A stretch of DNA of 64,000 nucleotides from Rubellimicrobium arenae (GTDB lineage: Bacteria > Pseudomonadota > Alphaproteobacteria > Rhodobacterales > Rhodobacteraceae): positions 1-64,000 of the forward strand of contig NZ_JAFMSS010000001.1 in the NCBI RefSeq assembly GCF_017916295.1, written 5' to 3'. The notes beneath the pieces are model-generated. The model was not told where the DNA came from, ran no database searches, and worked only from the letters and a program-made list of their open reading frames with translations. Both the position numbers and the translations under genes were made by a program. Position 1 is the first letter of the stretch. Every line of letters begins with the position of its first letter. This document shows, piece after piece, positions 45,637 to 53,068 of this stretch.

Positions 45637-46911
45637 ATGAGCACGATCATCGACATCCACGCCCGCGAGATCCTCGACAGCCGCGGCAACCCGACCGTCG
45701 AGGTCGACGTCACGCTCGAGGACGGGACCATGGGCCGGGCCGCCGTTCCCTCGGGGGCGTCCACCGGCGCGCATGAGGCCGTCGAGAAGCGCGACGGCGA
45801 CAAGGGCCGCTACAAGGGCAAGGGCGTGCTGGAGGCCGTGGCCGCCGTGAATGGCGAGATCGCCGAGGCCGTCCTGGGCATGGACGCGACCGAGCAGGCG
45901 GGCATCGACGCCCTCATGATCGAGCTGGACGGCACGCCGAACAAGGGCCGGCTGGGCGCCAACGCCATCCTGGGCGTGTCGCTGGCCGTGGCCAAGGCCG
46001 CCGCGGACTACACCTCGCAGCCGCTTTACCGTTACGTTGGCGGCACCGCCGCCCGCATCCTGCCCGTCCCGATGATGAACATCATCAACGGCGGCCAGCA
46101 TGCGGACAACCCGATCGACATCCAGGAGTTCATGATCATGCCGGTCGCCGCGGAGAACGTCCGCGATGCCGTCCGCATGGGGTCGGAGGTGTTCCACACG
46201 CTCAAGAAGGAACTGCACGATCAGGGACTCGCGACCGGCGTCGGCGACGAGGGCGGCTTTGCGCCCAACCTCCGGTCGGCCCGCGAGGCTCTGGACGTGA
46301 TCCTGCGTTCCATCGAGAAAGCGGGCTATCAGCCCGGGCAGGACATCTACCTCGCGCTCGATTGCGCCGCGACCGAGTACTACAAGGGCGGCCAATACGC
46401 GATGGAAGGCGAAGGCAAGTCGCTCTCCTCCGAGGAAAACGTCCGCTTCCTGGAAGGGCTGGTCGCCGACTACCCGCTCATCTCCATCGAGGACGGCATG
46501 GGCGAGGATGACTGGGAGGGCTGGTCGATGCTCACCCAGACGCTGGGCGGCAAGGTGCAACTGGTGGGCGACGACCTGTTCGTGACCAACCCGCAGCGGC
46601 TGCGCGACGGCATCACGCAGGGCGTGGCGAACTCGCTCCTCGTGAAGGTGAACCAGATCGGCACGCTGAGCGAGACGCTCCGGGCCGTCGATATGGCCCA
46701 CCGCGCCCGGTACACCTGCGTCATGTCGCACCGTTCGGGCGAAACCGAGGATGCGACGATCGCCGACCTCGCGGTGGCGACGAACTGCGGGCAGATCAAG
46801 ACTGGTTCGCTGTCGAGGTCGGACCGGCTTGCCAAGTACAACCAGCTCATCCGCATCGAAGAGATGCTGGGCGACGTGGCCGAATACGCGGGCCGCAGCA
46901 TCCTGCGCTGA
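45637..46911 (+). CDS. eno: Enolase
   Basis: This 424-aa glycolytic enzyme converts 2-phosphoglycerate to phosphoenolpyruvate and is also a degradosome component in many bacteria. EILDSRGNPTVEVDV starts the N-terminal domain; the magnesium ligands are in ALDCAATEYY, SIEDGMGEDDW and LVGDDLFVTNP, and the signature LVKVNQIGTL and SHRSGETEDATIADLAV follow. GAGGA precedes the ATG. The RNase E gene lies 1.5 kb further on, on the other strand. Confidence 0.96.
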   Translation: MSTIIDIHAREILDSRGNPTVEVDVTLEDGTMGRAAVPSGASTGAHEAVEKRDGDKGRYKGKGVLEAVAAVNGEIAEAVLGMDATEQAGIDALMIELDGTPNKGRLGANAILGVSLAVAKAAADYTSQPLYRYVGGTAARILPVPMMNIINGGQHADNPIDIQEFMIMPVAAENVRDAVRMGSEVFHTLKKELHDQGLATGVGDEGGFAPNLRSAREALDVILRSIEKAGYQPGQDIYLALDCAATEYYKGGQYAMEGEGKSLSSEENVRFLEGLVADYPLISIEDGMGEDDWEGWSMLTQTLGGKVQLVGDDLFVTNPQRLRDGITQGVANSLLVKVNQIGTLSETLRAVDMAHRARYTCVMSHRSGETEDATIADLAVATNCGQIKTGSLSRSDRLAKYNQLIRIEEMLGDVAEYAGRSILR

Positions 46912-47317
46912 ACCCGGCCACCAATGGGGTCGCCGCTGCTCGTGGCGGCCCTGCCGGGTCCAATCCGGCCGGAGGGCTGAGAGGACTGCATCCCGCGTCG
47001 CAAGTGTCGCGCCCGACGGGGGCCAGGGCGGGCCGAAGCGCCCCGGCCCCGTCAGACCTGTCGCCCCCTTCCTGGTCCCGCCAAGGTCGAACGCTGAGCC
47101 GTTCCCAGGGGGCTCTTGCCACGACGATCACGATAGTCGCGAGAGACGATCACGATAGTCGCGAGAATCGTCATCCGACAGCCTGCGAGGCGCCGAACAG
47201 AACAGGTGACCGGCCTGGGCGCTGGATCGGCATGCCGGGCCGGCAACGGCGCTGGACGGCCTTGTCCTTGAGGGCGACGCGTTGGAATACATGCGTCAGA
47301 CCACCGCCGGAGGCTTG
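46912..47317 (+). other. Gene-free stretch after eno, upstream region of the channel-cupin-TusA unit
   Basis: About 406 bp carry no credible gene. A weak 9-bp hairpin with two G-U pairs (46928-46950) lies 16 bp after the eno stop and may be its terminator. A perfect 22-bp tandem repeat lies at 47123-47166. A CTGAGAG string at 46977 recalls a TPP riboswitch but the rest of that motif is missing. Confidence 0.6.
47123..47166. repeat. Perfect 22-bp tandem direct repeat (two copies)
   Basis: The unit begins GACGATCACG and ends AGTCGCGAGA; copies are 47123-47144 and 47145-47166, identical and head to tail. They lie 152-195 bp upstream of the chosen start of the channel-like gene. Two adjacent copies one helical period apart (22 bp, about two turns) suit tandem protein binding; replication-slippage duplication is the alternative. 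Confidence 0.85.
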
Positions 47318-47689
47318 ATGCCCAACACCCGCCGCATGCGTCGACCCAGCCCGCCGCTCCTCACGCCCGGCCAGTTCGCGGCACGGGTGGCGGGCTTCAC
47401 CGCCTTCGGGTTGGGCGGGATCGGGCTCGCCCTGGCCCTCGGGACCTGGGGTTATCATGACATCGCGGGGCTGAGTTGGGTCGACTCCGTGTTCAACGCT
47501 TCCATGATCCTGAGCGGCATGGGCCCGGCGAACGCGATGCCGACCGATCGCGCCAAAATCTTCGCGAGCATCTATGCCCTGTGCGCGGGACTGGCCTGGA
47601 CGGCGTTGCTCAGCGTGATCGTCTACCCCTTCGTGCAACGAATGCTCCATGCACTGCACCTCGAGATGAACAAGGACGACGAGACATGA
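47318..47689 (+). CDS. Small membrane protein with 2-TM ion-channel-like layout
   Basis: This protein of about 123 aa has a basic N terminus, a first membrane helix near residues 22-45 (RVAGFTAFGLGGIGLALALG), a short re-entrant-like segment WVDSVFNASMILSGMGP near 58-74, and a second helix near 82-105 (KIFASIYALCAGLAWTALLS). This helix-pore-helix order recalls two-helix potassium channels, but the filter would be SGMGP rather than TVGYG. ATG 47318 has CGGAGG close upstream; ATG 47291 is an alternative. It overlaps the cupin gene by 4 bp. Confidence 0.72.
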   Translation: MPNTRRMRRPSPPLLTPGQFAARVAGFTAFGLGGIGLALALGTWGYHDIAGLSWVDSVFNASMILSGMGPANAMPTDRAKIFASIYALCAGLAWTALLSVIVYPFVQRMLHALHLEMNKDDET

Positions 47690-48117
47690 CGGCCCAGGAG
47701 ATCATCGACCGGCTGAAGCTCGAGCCGCACCCGGAAGGAGGATGGTATCGGCAGACATGGCAGGCCGCAGCGGTTCCCGGAGAGCGGCCCGCCGGGACGT
47801 GCATCCATTTCCTTCTCCGGCAGGGAGAGCGGAGCCACTGGCACCGCGTCGACGCGACCGAGATCTGGCACTTCTACGCGGGCGCTCCGCTCACGTTGCG
47901 ACTGTCCTCGACCGATGCGGGACCGGCGGACGAGCACGTCCTCGGCCCCGACCTCCTGCGAGGGCAATCGCCCCAGATTGTCGTGCCCGACGGCTGCTGG
48001 CAGGCCGCCCAGAGCCTGGGGGACTGGACGCTGGTGGGCTGCACGGTCAGTCCCGGCTTCCGGTTCGAGGGCTTCGAACTGGCCGAGCCGTCGTTCGACA
48101 TCCCGAGGCGGCCGTGA
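47686..48117 (+). CDS. Cupin-fold protein, DUF985 family
   Basis: This 143-aa protein matches the DUF985 cupin family: IIDRLKLEPHPEGGWYRQTW at the N terminus, SHWHRVDATEIWHFYAGAPL with the two histidines and the glutamate of the metal site, and LVGCTVSPGFRFEGFELA near the end. The family's reaction is unknown. Translation start overlaps the membrane-protein stop (ATGA) and its stop overlaps tusA (GTGA), so the three are coupled. Confidence 0.85.
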   Translation: MTAQEIIDRLKLEPHPEGGWYRQTWQAAAVPGERPAGTCIHFLLRQGERSHWHRVDATEIWHFYAGAPLTLRLSSTDAGPADEHVLGPDLLRGQSPQIVVPDGCWQAAQSLGDWTLVGCTVSPGFRFEGFELAEPSFDIPRRP

Positions 48118-48356
48118 CACCGGATCGCGAAGTCGATGCGAGGGGCCTGATTTGCCCCCTTCCGGTGCTGCGAGCCCGAAAGATCCTCATGGACATGAAG
48201 CCCGGCCAGATCCTTCGCCTGCTGGCCGATGATGCGATGGCCGCGATCGACCTGCCGCATTTCTGCATCGAGGCCGGGCACGAGCACCTGGCCCTGCACA
48301 TGGAGGACGGCGCGCAGGTTCACCTGATCCGGCGCGGCGAGGCCCTGAAAAGCTGA
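48114..48356 (+). CDS. TusA-family sulfur-carrier protein
   Basis: This 80-aa protein has the sulfur-relay motif DARGLICPLPVLRARK with the active cysteine at residue 14 in the CPxP helix start. TusA proteins carry persulfide sulfur for tRNA thiolation, molybdenum cofactor or sulfur metabolism. The GTG at 48114 overlaps the cupin stop and puts the motif at the normal distance. A strong bidirectional terminator begins at its stop codon. Confidence 0.88.
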   Translation: MTPDREVDARGLICPLPVLRARKILMDMKPGQILRLLADDAMAAIDLPHFCIEAGHEHLALHMEDGAQVHLIRRGEALKS

Positions 48357-48382
48357 AGGCCCCGCCGTTCGGGCGGGGCCTT
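48356..48382. terminator. Bidirectional rho-independent terminator between tusA and rne
   Basis: AAGGCCCCGCC (48356-48366) and GGCGGGGCCTT (48372-48382) form a perfect 11-bp stem with a 5-nt loop. Leftwards it is followed by CAGCTTTTC, serving rne; rightwards by CTGG, serving tusA. Confidence 0.82.
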
Positions 48383-48390
48383 CTGGAGTC

Positions 48391-51324
48391 CTAGCGCGAC
48401 CACCAGCCTCGACGCTTGGGCCGATCCGGTTCGGGCTCTGCGGAGGCGTTGGCCGGGGTCGGTTCCTCCGATGCGGCAGGAGCCGCCGGTTCGAAGAGTT
48501 GCTCGGCCTCCTCGCGGGCCGCCTCGGGTGTCGCGGGTGCGTCTCCCGGGGGGGCGGCAACGTCGATGGCCGGCTCGTCATCGAGCGCCAGAGCGGCCTC
48601 GACCTCGTCGTCCGGGTTGGCCGGAACGGGCAGCGGCACCTCGGCCTCGCCCGCGACCGCCGCGCCAGAGCGCGACCGACGGCTGCGGGTGGGCTTGGCC
48701 GGCTTCGCCTCCTCGGCGGCTTCGGCGACCGGAGCGGCATCGGCCTTCCGGGTGCGGTTGCGCTTCTTGGGCGCGGGCTCGGCCGTTTCGGGAACGGCAG
48801 CCTCCGCAGGGGCTTCCGGTGCGGCCTTCCGCGCACGGCTCCGCTTCTTGGGCGCGGGCTCGGCGGCCACCTCCACCACGGGAGCAGCCGCTTCGGCCAC
48901 CGGAGCAGGCTCGGCCTCGACGGCGATGACCGGCTCCGGCGCGGCCGGAGCAACCACCTCGGCCGTGAGGGGCTCGTCGGCAGGCTCCGGGACGGACGGC
49001 GCGGGCTCCTCGGAAACTTCGCCCGCATCGACCGGGTCGCCCGTCTCGACGGCGTCCGAAGCTTCGAACGCGTCGTCTTCGGCCCCCTCATCCGAGTCGT
49101 CATCCGCCTCGGGCGAGCCGTCCGCCAGAACCTGATCGCCGCGCTCACCGTTCCGGCGACGACGACGACGACGGCGCTTCTTGCGGGGACGGTCATCCTC
49201 GCCGTTGCCCTGGACCGACGCTTCCTCCGACTCGGCTTCGGGAGCCGCCTCGGCCTCGGCTTCGACCTCCTCCTCGGCGACGTCCTCGACGAACTCGTCC
49301 TCATCCGGCATCAGCGTGGGCTGGCCGGCCATGACAATGGCCTGAGGCTCGGGCACGGCGCGGGTCGCGGTCTTGAACTTCTCGATGTTGAAGTCCGGCG
49401 AGATCAGCCGCGTGTCGGCTTCGACCCGCACGGCCATCGCATAGCGCTGCTCGATCCCGGCGATATGCTCGCGCTTGTGGTTCATCAGGTAGTTGGCGAT
49501 GCCCACGGGGACGCGGACCAGAACCTCCTTGGTCCGGCCGCGCACACCCTCTTCGTCCAGCTGCCGCAGGATCGCGAGCGCAACGCTGTCGTCCGAGCGG
49601 AGATGCCCGGTGCCATGGCAGTGCGGGCAAGGCTGCGTCGTGGATTCAAGCATCCCCGGACGGAGCCGCTGGCGCGACATCTCCAGGAGGCCGAAGCCCG
49701 AGATGCGGCCTACCTGAATGCGGGCGCGGTCGGTCTTCAGCTTGTCCTTGAAGCGCTTCTCGACGGCGGCGTTGTTCTTGCGCTCCTCCATGTCGATGAA
49801 GTCGATCACGATCAGGCCTGCAAGGTCGCGGAGCCGGAGCTGGCGCGACACCTCGTCGGCGGCCTCAAGGTTGGTCTTGAGCGCCGTCTGCTCGATCGAG
49901 CCTTCCTTGGTGGCCCGGCCCGAGTTCACGTCGATGGCGACGAGCGCCTCGGTCACGCCGATGACGATGTAGCCGCCCGAGGGAAGCTGCACGACCGGGT
50001 TGAACATCGAGGCGAGATAGCTCTCGACCTGATAGCGGGCGAAGAGCGGCAGCGGCTCGTGGTAGTGCACCACGTTCTGCACATGCGCCGGCATGATCAT
50101 CTTCATGAAGTCGCGGGCGTTCCGGTACCCCTCGGACCCTTCGACGATCACCTCGTCGATCTCCTTGGAGTACAGGTCGCGGATGGACCGCTTGATGATG
50201 TCGCCTTCCTCGTAGATCTTGGCGGGTGCGATCGACTTGAGCGTCAGCTCGCGGATCTGCTCCCAAAGGCGCTGCAGGTATTCGTAGTCCCGCTTGATCT
50301 CGGGTTTGGTGCGCTGGCTTCCGGCGGTGCGGATGATGAGCCCCGCCCCCTCCGGCACATCCATCTCGGATGCGATCTCCTTGAGCTTCTTGCGGTCGGC
50401 GGCGTTGGTGATCTTGCGGGAGATGCCGCCACCGCGCGCGGTGTTGGGCATCAGGACGCAGTAGCGGCCCGCGAGGGACAGGTAAGTGGTCAGCGCCGCG
50501 CCCTTGTTGCCGCGCTCCTCCTTGACGACCTGGACCAGCATGATCTGCCGGACCTTGACGACCTCCTGGATCTTGTAGCGGCGCGCGCGCGACGGCTTGC
50601 GCGCCGGGCGCATGTCGAGGTGGTCGTCCTCCTCGGCGACGACCTCGATCGTTTCGTCCTTTTCGACGACCTCCACGCCTTCGTCCGATCCTTCGTCGGA
50701 GGCGCCGTCCTCGGCGTCGCCGCTGTCGGTCGGATCGACGATCTCGGGCGTTTCGATGGGGGTTTCCGCGACCGTCGTCATCGGGGACAGGCCTTCGAGC
50801 TCGGCCGCATCCGTCCCGCCCTCGTCCTCGAGGTCGATGGTCTCCATGCCCGCGGGTTCGGCCGCGGGATCGCGGGTGGCGACGGCGTCGCCTTCCCCTT
50901 CACGGTTCAGGGGACGGGACCGGCCCCGGCCGCGGACACGGGTCCGCCGGCCGTCGCGGCGGCGTTCGCCCTGCTCTTCGGCACGGGGCTCGTCGCGCTC
51001 GTCCTCGGAGGGTTCGTCCTCGTCCTGCTGCTCGGCCAAAGCCCGCTCCTCGGCGAGGATGGCCTGACGGTCGGCGACGGGGATCTGGTAATAGTCCGGG
51101 TGGATCTCCGCAAAGGCGAGGAAGCCATGCCGGTTGCCGCCGTAGTCGACAAAGGCGGCCTGGAGCGAAGGCTCTACGCGAGTGACCTTTGCGAGGTAGA
51201 TGTTTCCGGCAAGCTGACGCTTGGACGCGGATTCAAAGTCGAAATCCTCGACCTTGTTGCCGTCCACCACGACGACGCGGGTCTCTTCCGCGTGCGTGGC
51301 GTCGATGAGCATTTTCTTGGCCAT
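48391..51324 (-). CDS. rne: Ribonuclease E
   Basis: This 977-aa endoribonuclease organises RNA decay and rRNA/tRNA processing. The S1 domain begins near residue 36 but is split by an acidic/arginine insertion of about 160 residues (about 95-250) before YKIQEVVKVRQIMLVQVVKEE. The DNase I-like catalytic part has DLAGLIVIDFIDM, and the zinc link is CPHCHGTGH. The C-terminal scaffold is disordered and holds an arginine block (PRKKRRRRRRRRNGERG) and two EPAPKKR-type repeats likely to bind RNA. ATG 51324 follows AGGATCAC. The 5' region is long (397 bp), consistent with autoregulation through the leader. Confidence 0.95.
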   Translation of the reverse strand: MAKKMLIDATHAEETRVVVVDGNKVEDFDFESASKRQLAGNIYLAKVTRVEPSLQAAFVDYGGNRHGFLAFAEIHPDYYQIPVADRQAILAEERALAEQQDEDEPSEDERDEPRAEEQGERRRDGRRTRVRGRGRSRPLNREGEGDAVATRDPAAEPAGMETIDLEDEGGTDAAELEGLSPMTTVAETPIETPEIVDPTDSGDAEDGASDEGSDEGVEVVEKDETIEVVAEEDDHLDMRPARKPSRARRYKIQEVVKVRQIMLVQVVKEERGNKGAALTTYLSLAGRYCVLMPNTARGGGISRKITNAADRKKLKEIASEMDVPEGAGLIIRTAGSQRTKPEIKRDYEYLQRLWEQIRELTLKSIAPAKIYEEGDIIKRSIRDLYSKEIDEVIVEGSEGYRNARDFMKMIMPAHVQNVVHYHEPLPLFARYQVESYLASMFNPVVQLPSGGYIVIGVTEALVAIDVNSGRATKEGSIEQTALKTNLEAADEVSRQLRLRDLAGLIVIDFIDMEERKNNAAVEKRFKDKLKTDRARIQVGRISGFGLLEMSRQRLRPGMLESTTQPCPHCHGTGHLRSDDSVALAILRQLDEEGVRGRTKEVLVRVPVGIANYLMNHKREHIAGIEQRYAMAVRVEADTRLISPDFNIEKFKTATRAVPEPQAIVMAGQPTLMPDEDEFVEDVAEEEVEAEAEAAPEAESEEASVQGNGEDDRPRKKRRRRRRRRNGERGDQVLADGSPEADDDSDEGAEDDAFEASDAVETGDPVDAGEVSEEPAPSVPEPADEPLTAEVVAPAAPEPVIAVEAEPAPVAEAAAPVVEVAAEPAPKKRSRARKAAPEAPAEAAVPETAEPAPKKRNRTRKADAAPVAEAAEEAKPAKPTRSRRSRSGAAVAGEAEVPLPVPANPDDEVEAALALDDEPAIDVAAPPGDAPATPEAAREEAEQLFEPAAPAASEEPTPANASAEPEPDRPKRRGWWSR

Positions 51325-51721
51325 GTGATCCTGCACGCGCAGCCCGGCGGGGCCCCCTGAAGGGCTCCACCGTGCCGGGCGTGTCCAATAAGAGCGACGG
51401 CGCGCGCGGAAGCGGGGCCACGGTCGCCTTGGACCGGTCCCTGACTTCCAACATCATGCGCGAGCAGCATCGCGGGTTCTTCTCCGACGTCGCGGAAGTT
51501 CACGACGCCCGTTCAATTCCCCTTGGCGCCACCGAGAGCGACGCGGCCGGGGATACGTTAGGGCCAAAACGACCCAGTCCAGTCCGCACCGGCCGTAGCG
51601 GTCGATGGCCGCAGTCCGGTCGGGCGGAAATTCATCGGCGGGGCGCACAGCATGTGCGAACCCGTTCCTCCCTTCATAGCCAACGCAGGCGCGGATGCAC
51701 AATGGGCAACCGCAAGCCCGG
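51325..51721 (-). other. rne leader/promoter region
   Basis: This 397-bp gap lies between the dctD stop and the rne start, both on the minus strand. Open frames in it are Arg/Pro-rich and not protein-like. It probably carries the rne promoter and a long 5' leader. I see no convincing promoter boxes or terminator. Confidence 0.5.
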
Positions 51722-53056
51722 TCAGAGGTAGTCCGACCGGCTCAGGTTGTACTTGGCCATCTTCTCGTTGAGCGTCCGCCGCGGAAGGCACAGCTCCTCC
51801 ATCACCGCGACGATGGATCCCTTGTGCCGGCGCATCGTGTTGTCGATCAGCATCCGCTCGAAGGCTTCCACGAACTCCTTGAGCGGCTTGCCTTCCGTCG
51901 TCATCGCGGGCTTGGCGGTCTCGTCGCTGTCGGCCATCAGGAGGGACGCGATCGTCCCTGTCCCGCGGCGATTCTGCAGCACCGCACGCTCGGCCACGTT
52001 GATGAGCTGGCGCACGTTGCCCGGCCAGGGGGCCTGGAGAAGCTGAGCGGCTTCCTGCGCACTCACCTCGGGCGTCTCGCAGCCATACTCCTCGGCGAAC
52101 TGTTCGGACAGCCGCGTGAAGAGCGTCAGGATATCCTCCCCACGCTGGCGCAGCGGCGGAACGGTGATCCGGAGCGCCGCGAGACGGTAGAACAGATCCG
52201 GCCGCAGAACCGATTCGCAGGTCTTGCCCTCGTCCTGCAGGTTGCAGATGGCAATGATGCGCGTTTCGGCCGGGGTGCCCTGGTCGTTGATGGCGGTCAG
52301 CAGGCGCGCCTGCAGCCCGGGGGACAGCGCCTCGACATCCTCGAGCACCAGGGTCCCGCCCCGCGCCTCCTCCATCGCGGGCATGGGCTCGTCCTGCTGG
52401 GGTGGGCCGAAGAGGCGGCGGGTCAGCGTCTCGTCGTCGAAGGCCGAGCACGACAGCAGAACGAACTTGCGGGAGGACCGCGCGCTCACGGCGTGAAGGG
52501 CGTGCGCGACCAGGGTCTTGCCGGTCCCGGTCTCGCCCTCGATCAGAATGTGCCCTTCGGCCTGGCCCAGGTCGAGGATGTCCTCCTTGAGCCGTTCCAT
52601 CGCCGGCGAGGCGCCGATCAGCTTTCGCATCAGGGCGTCGCGGTCCGACAGCTCCCGCCGCAGCGCGCGGGAATCGAGCGCGAGCCGACGGACCTGCGTC
52701 GCCTTCTTGGCCAGCTCGGTCATCCGGTCAGGATTGAACGGCTTTTCAAGAAAGTCGAAGGCTCCGACCCGCATGGCCTCGACCGCCATGGGGACATCCC
52801 CGTGCCCGGTGATCATGATCACGGGCAAAGTGGAGTCGATGCTCTTCAACTTTCGCAAAAGTTGCATTCCATCCATGCCCGGCATCTTGACATCGCTGAC
52901 AACGATCCCAGGATAGTCGGCGGACAGACCCTTGAGGGCATCTTCGGCAGAGGCGTAGGTCTCGGTGTCGAATCCTGAAAGCGCCAGCCACTGGCTGATC
53001 GACTGACGCATATCCTTCTCGTCATCAATGATGGCGATCTTCATGGCCTTGGACAT
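51722..53056 (-). CDS. dctD: C4-dicarboxylate response regulator DctD, lacking the GAFTGA motif
   Basis: This 444-aa NtrC-type regulator has a receiver domain with Asp55 in VVSDVKMPGMDG, an AAA+ domain with Walker A GETGTGKT (residues 174-181), and a C-terminal Fis-type helix-turn-helix (GSIVAVMEELCLPRRTLNEKM). The sigma-54 contact loop is missing: LFGPPQQDEPMP (from residue 215) replaces LFGH..GAFTGA. It probably controls C4-dicarboxylate uptake without sigma-54. ATG 53056 precedes an alternative ATG four codons on. It is 12 bp after dctB. Confidence 0.88.
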   Translation of the reverse strand: MSKAMKIAIIDDEKDMRQSISQWLALSGFDTETYASAEDALKGLSADYPGIVVSDVKMPGMDGMQLLRKLKSIDSTLPVIMITGHGDVPMAVEAMRVGAFDFLEKPFNPDRMTELAKKATQVRRLALDSRALRRELSDRDALMRKLIGASPAMERLKEDILDLGQAEGHILIEGETGTGKTLVAHALHAVSARSSRKFVLLSCSAFDDETLTRRLFGPPQQDEPMPAMEEARGGTLVLEDVEALSPGLQARLLTAINDQGTPAETRIIAICNLQDEGKTCESVLRPDLFYRLAALRITVPPLRQRGEDILTLFTRLSEQFAEEYGCETPEVSAQEAAQLLQAPWPGNVRQLINVAERAVLQNRRGTGTIASLLMADSDETAKPAMTTEGKPLKEFVEAFERMLIDNTMRRHKGSIVAVMEELCLPRRTLNEKMAKYNLSRSDYL

Positions 53057-53068
53057 TCCCCGTCCTTC

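Noticed and set aside
46960..47010. Possible TPP riboswitch (GGGCTGAGAGG string after eno)
   Set aside because: Only the CTGAGA part is present; the ACCTGAT/GGATAATGCCAGCG half and the downstream thiamine gene are missing.
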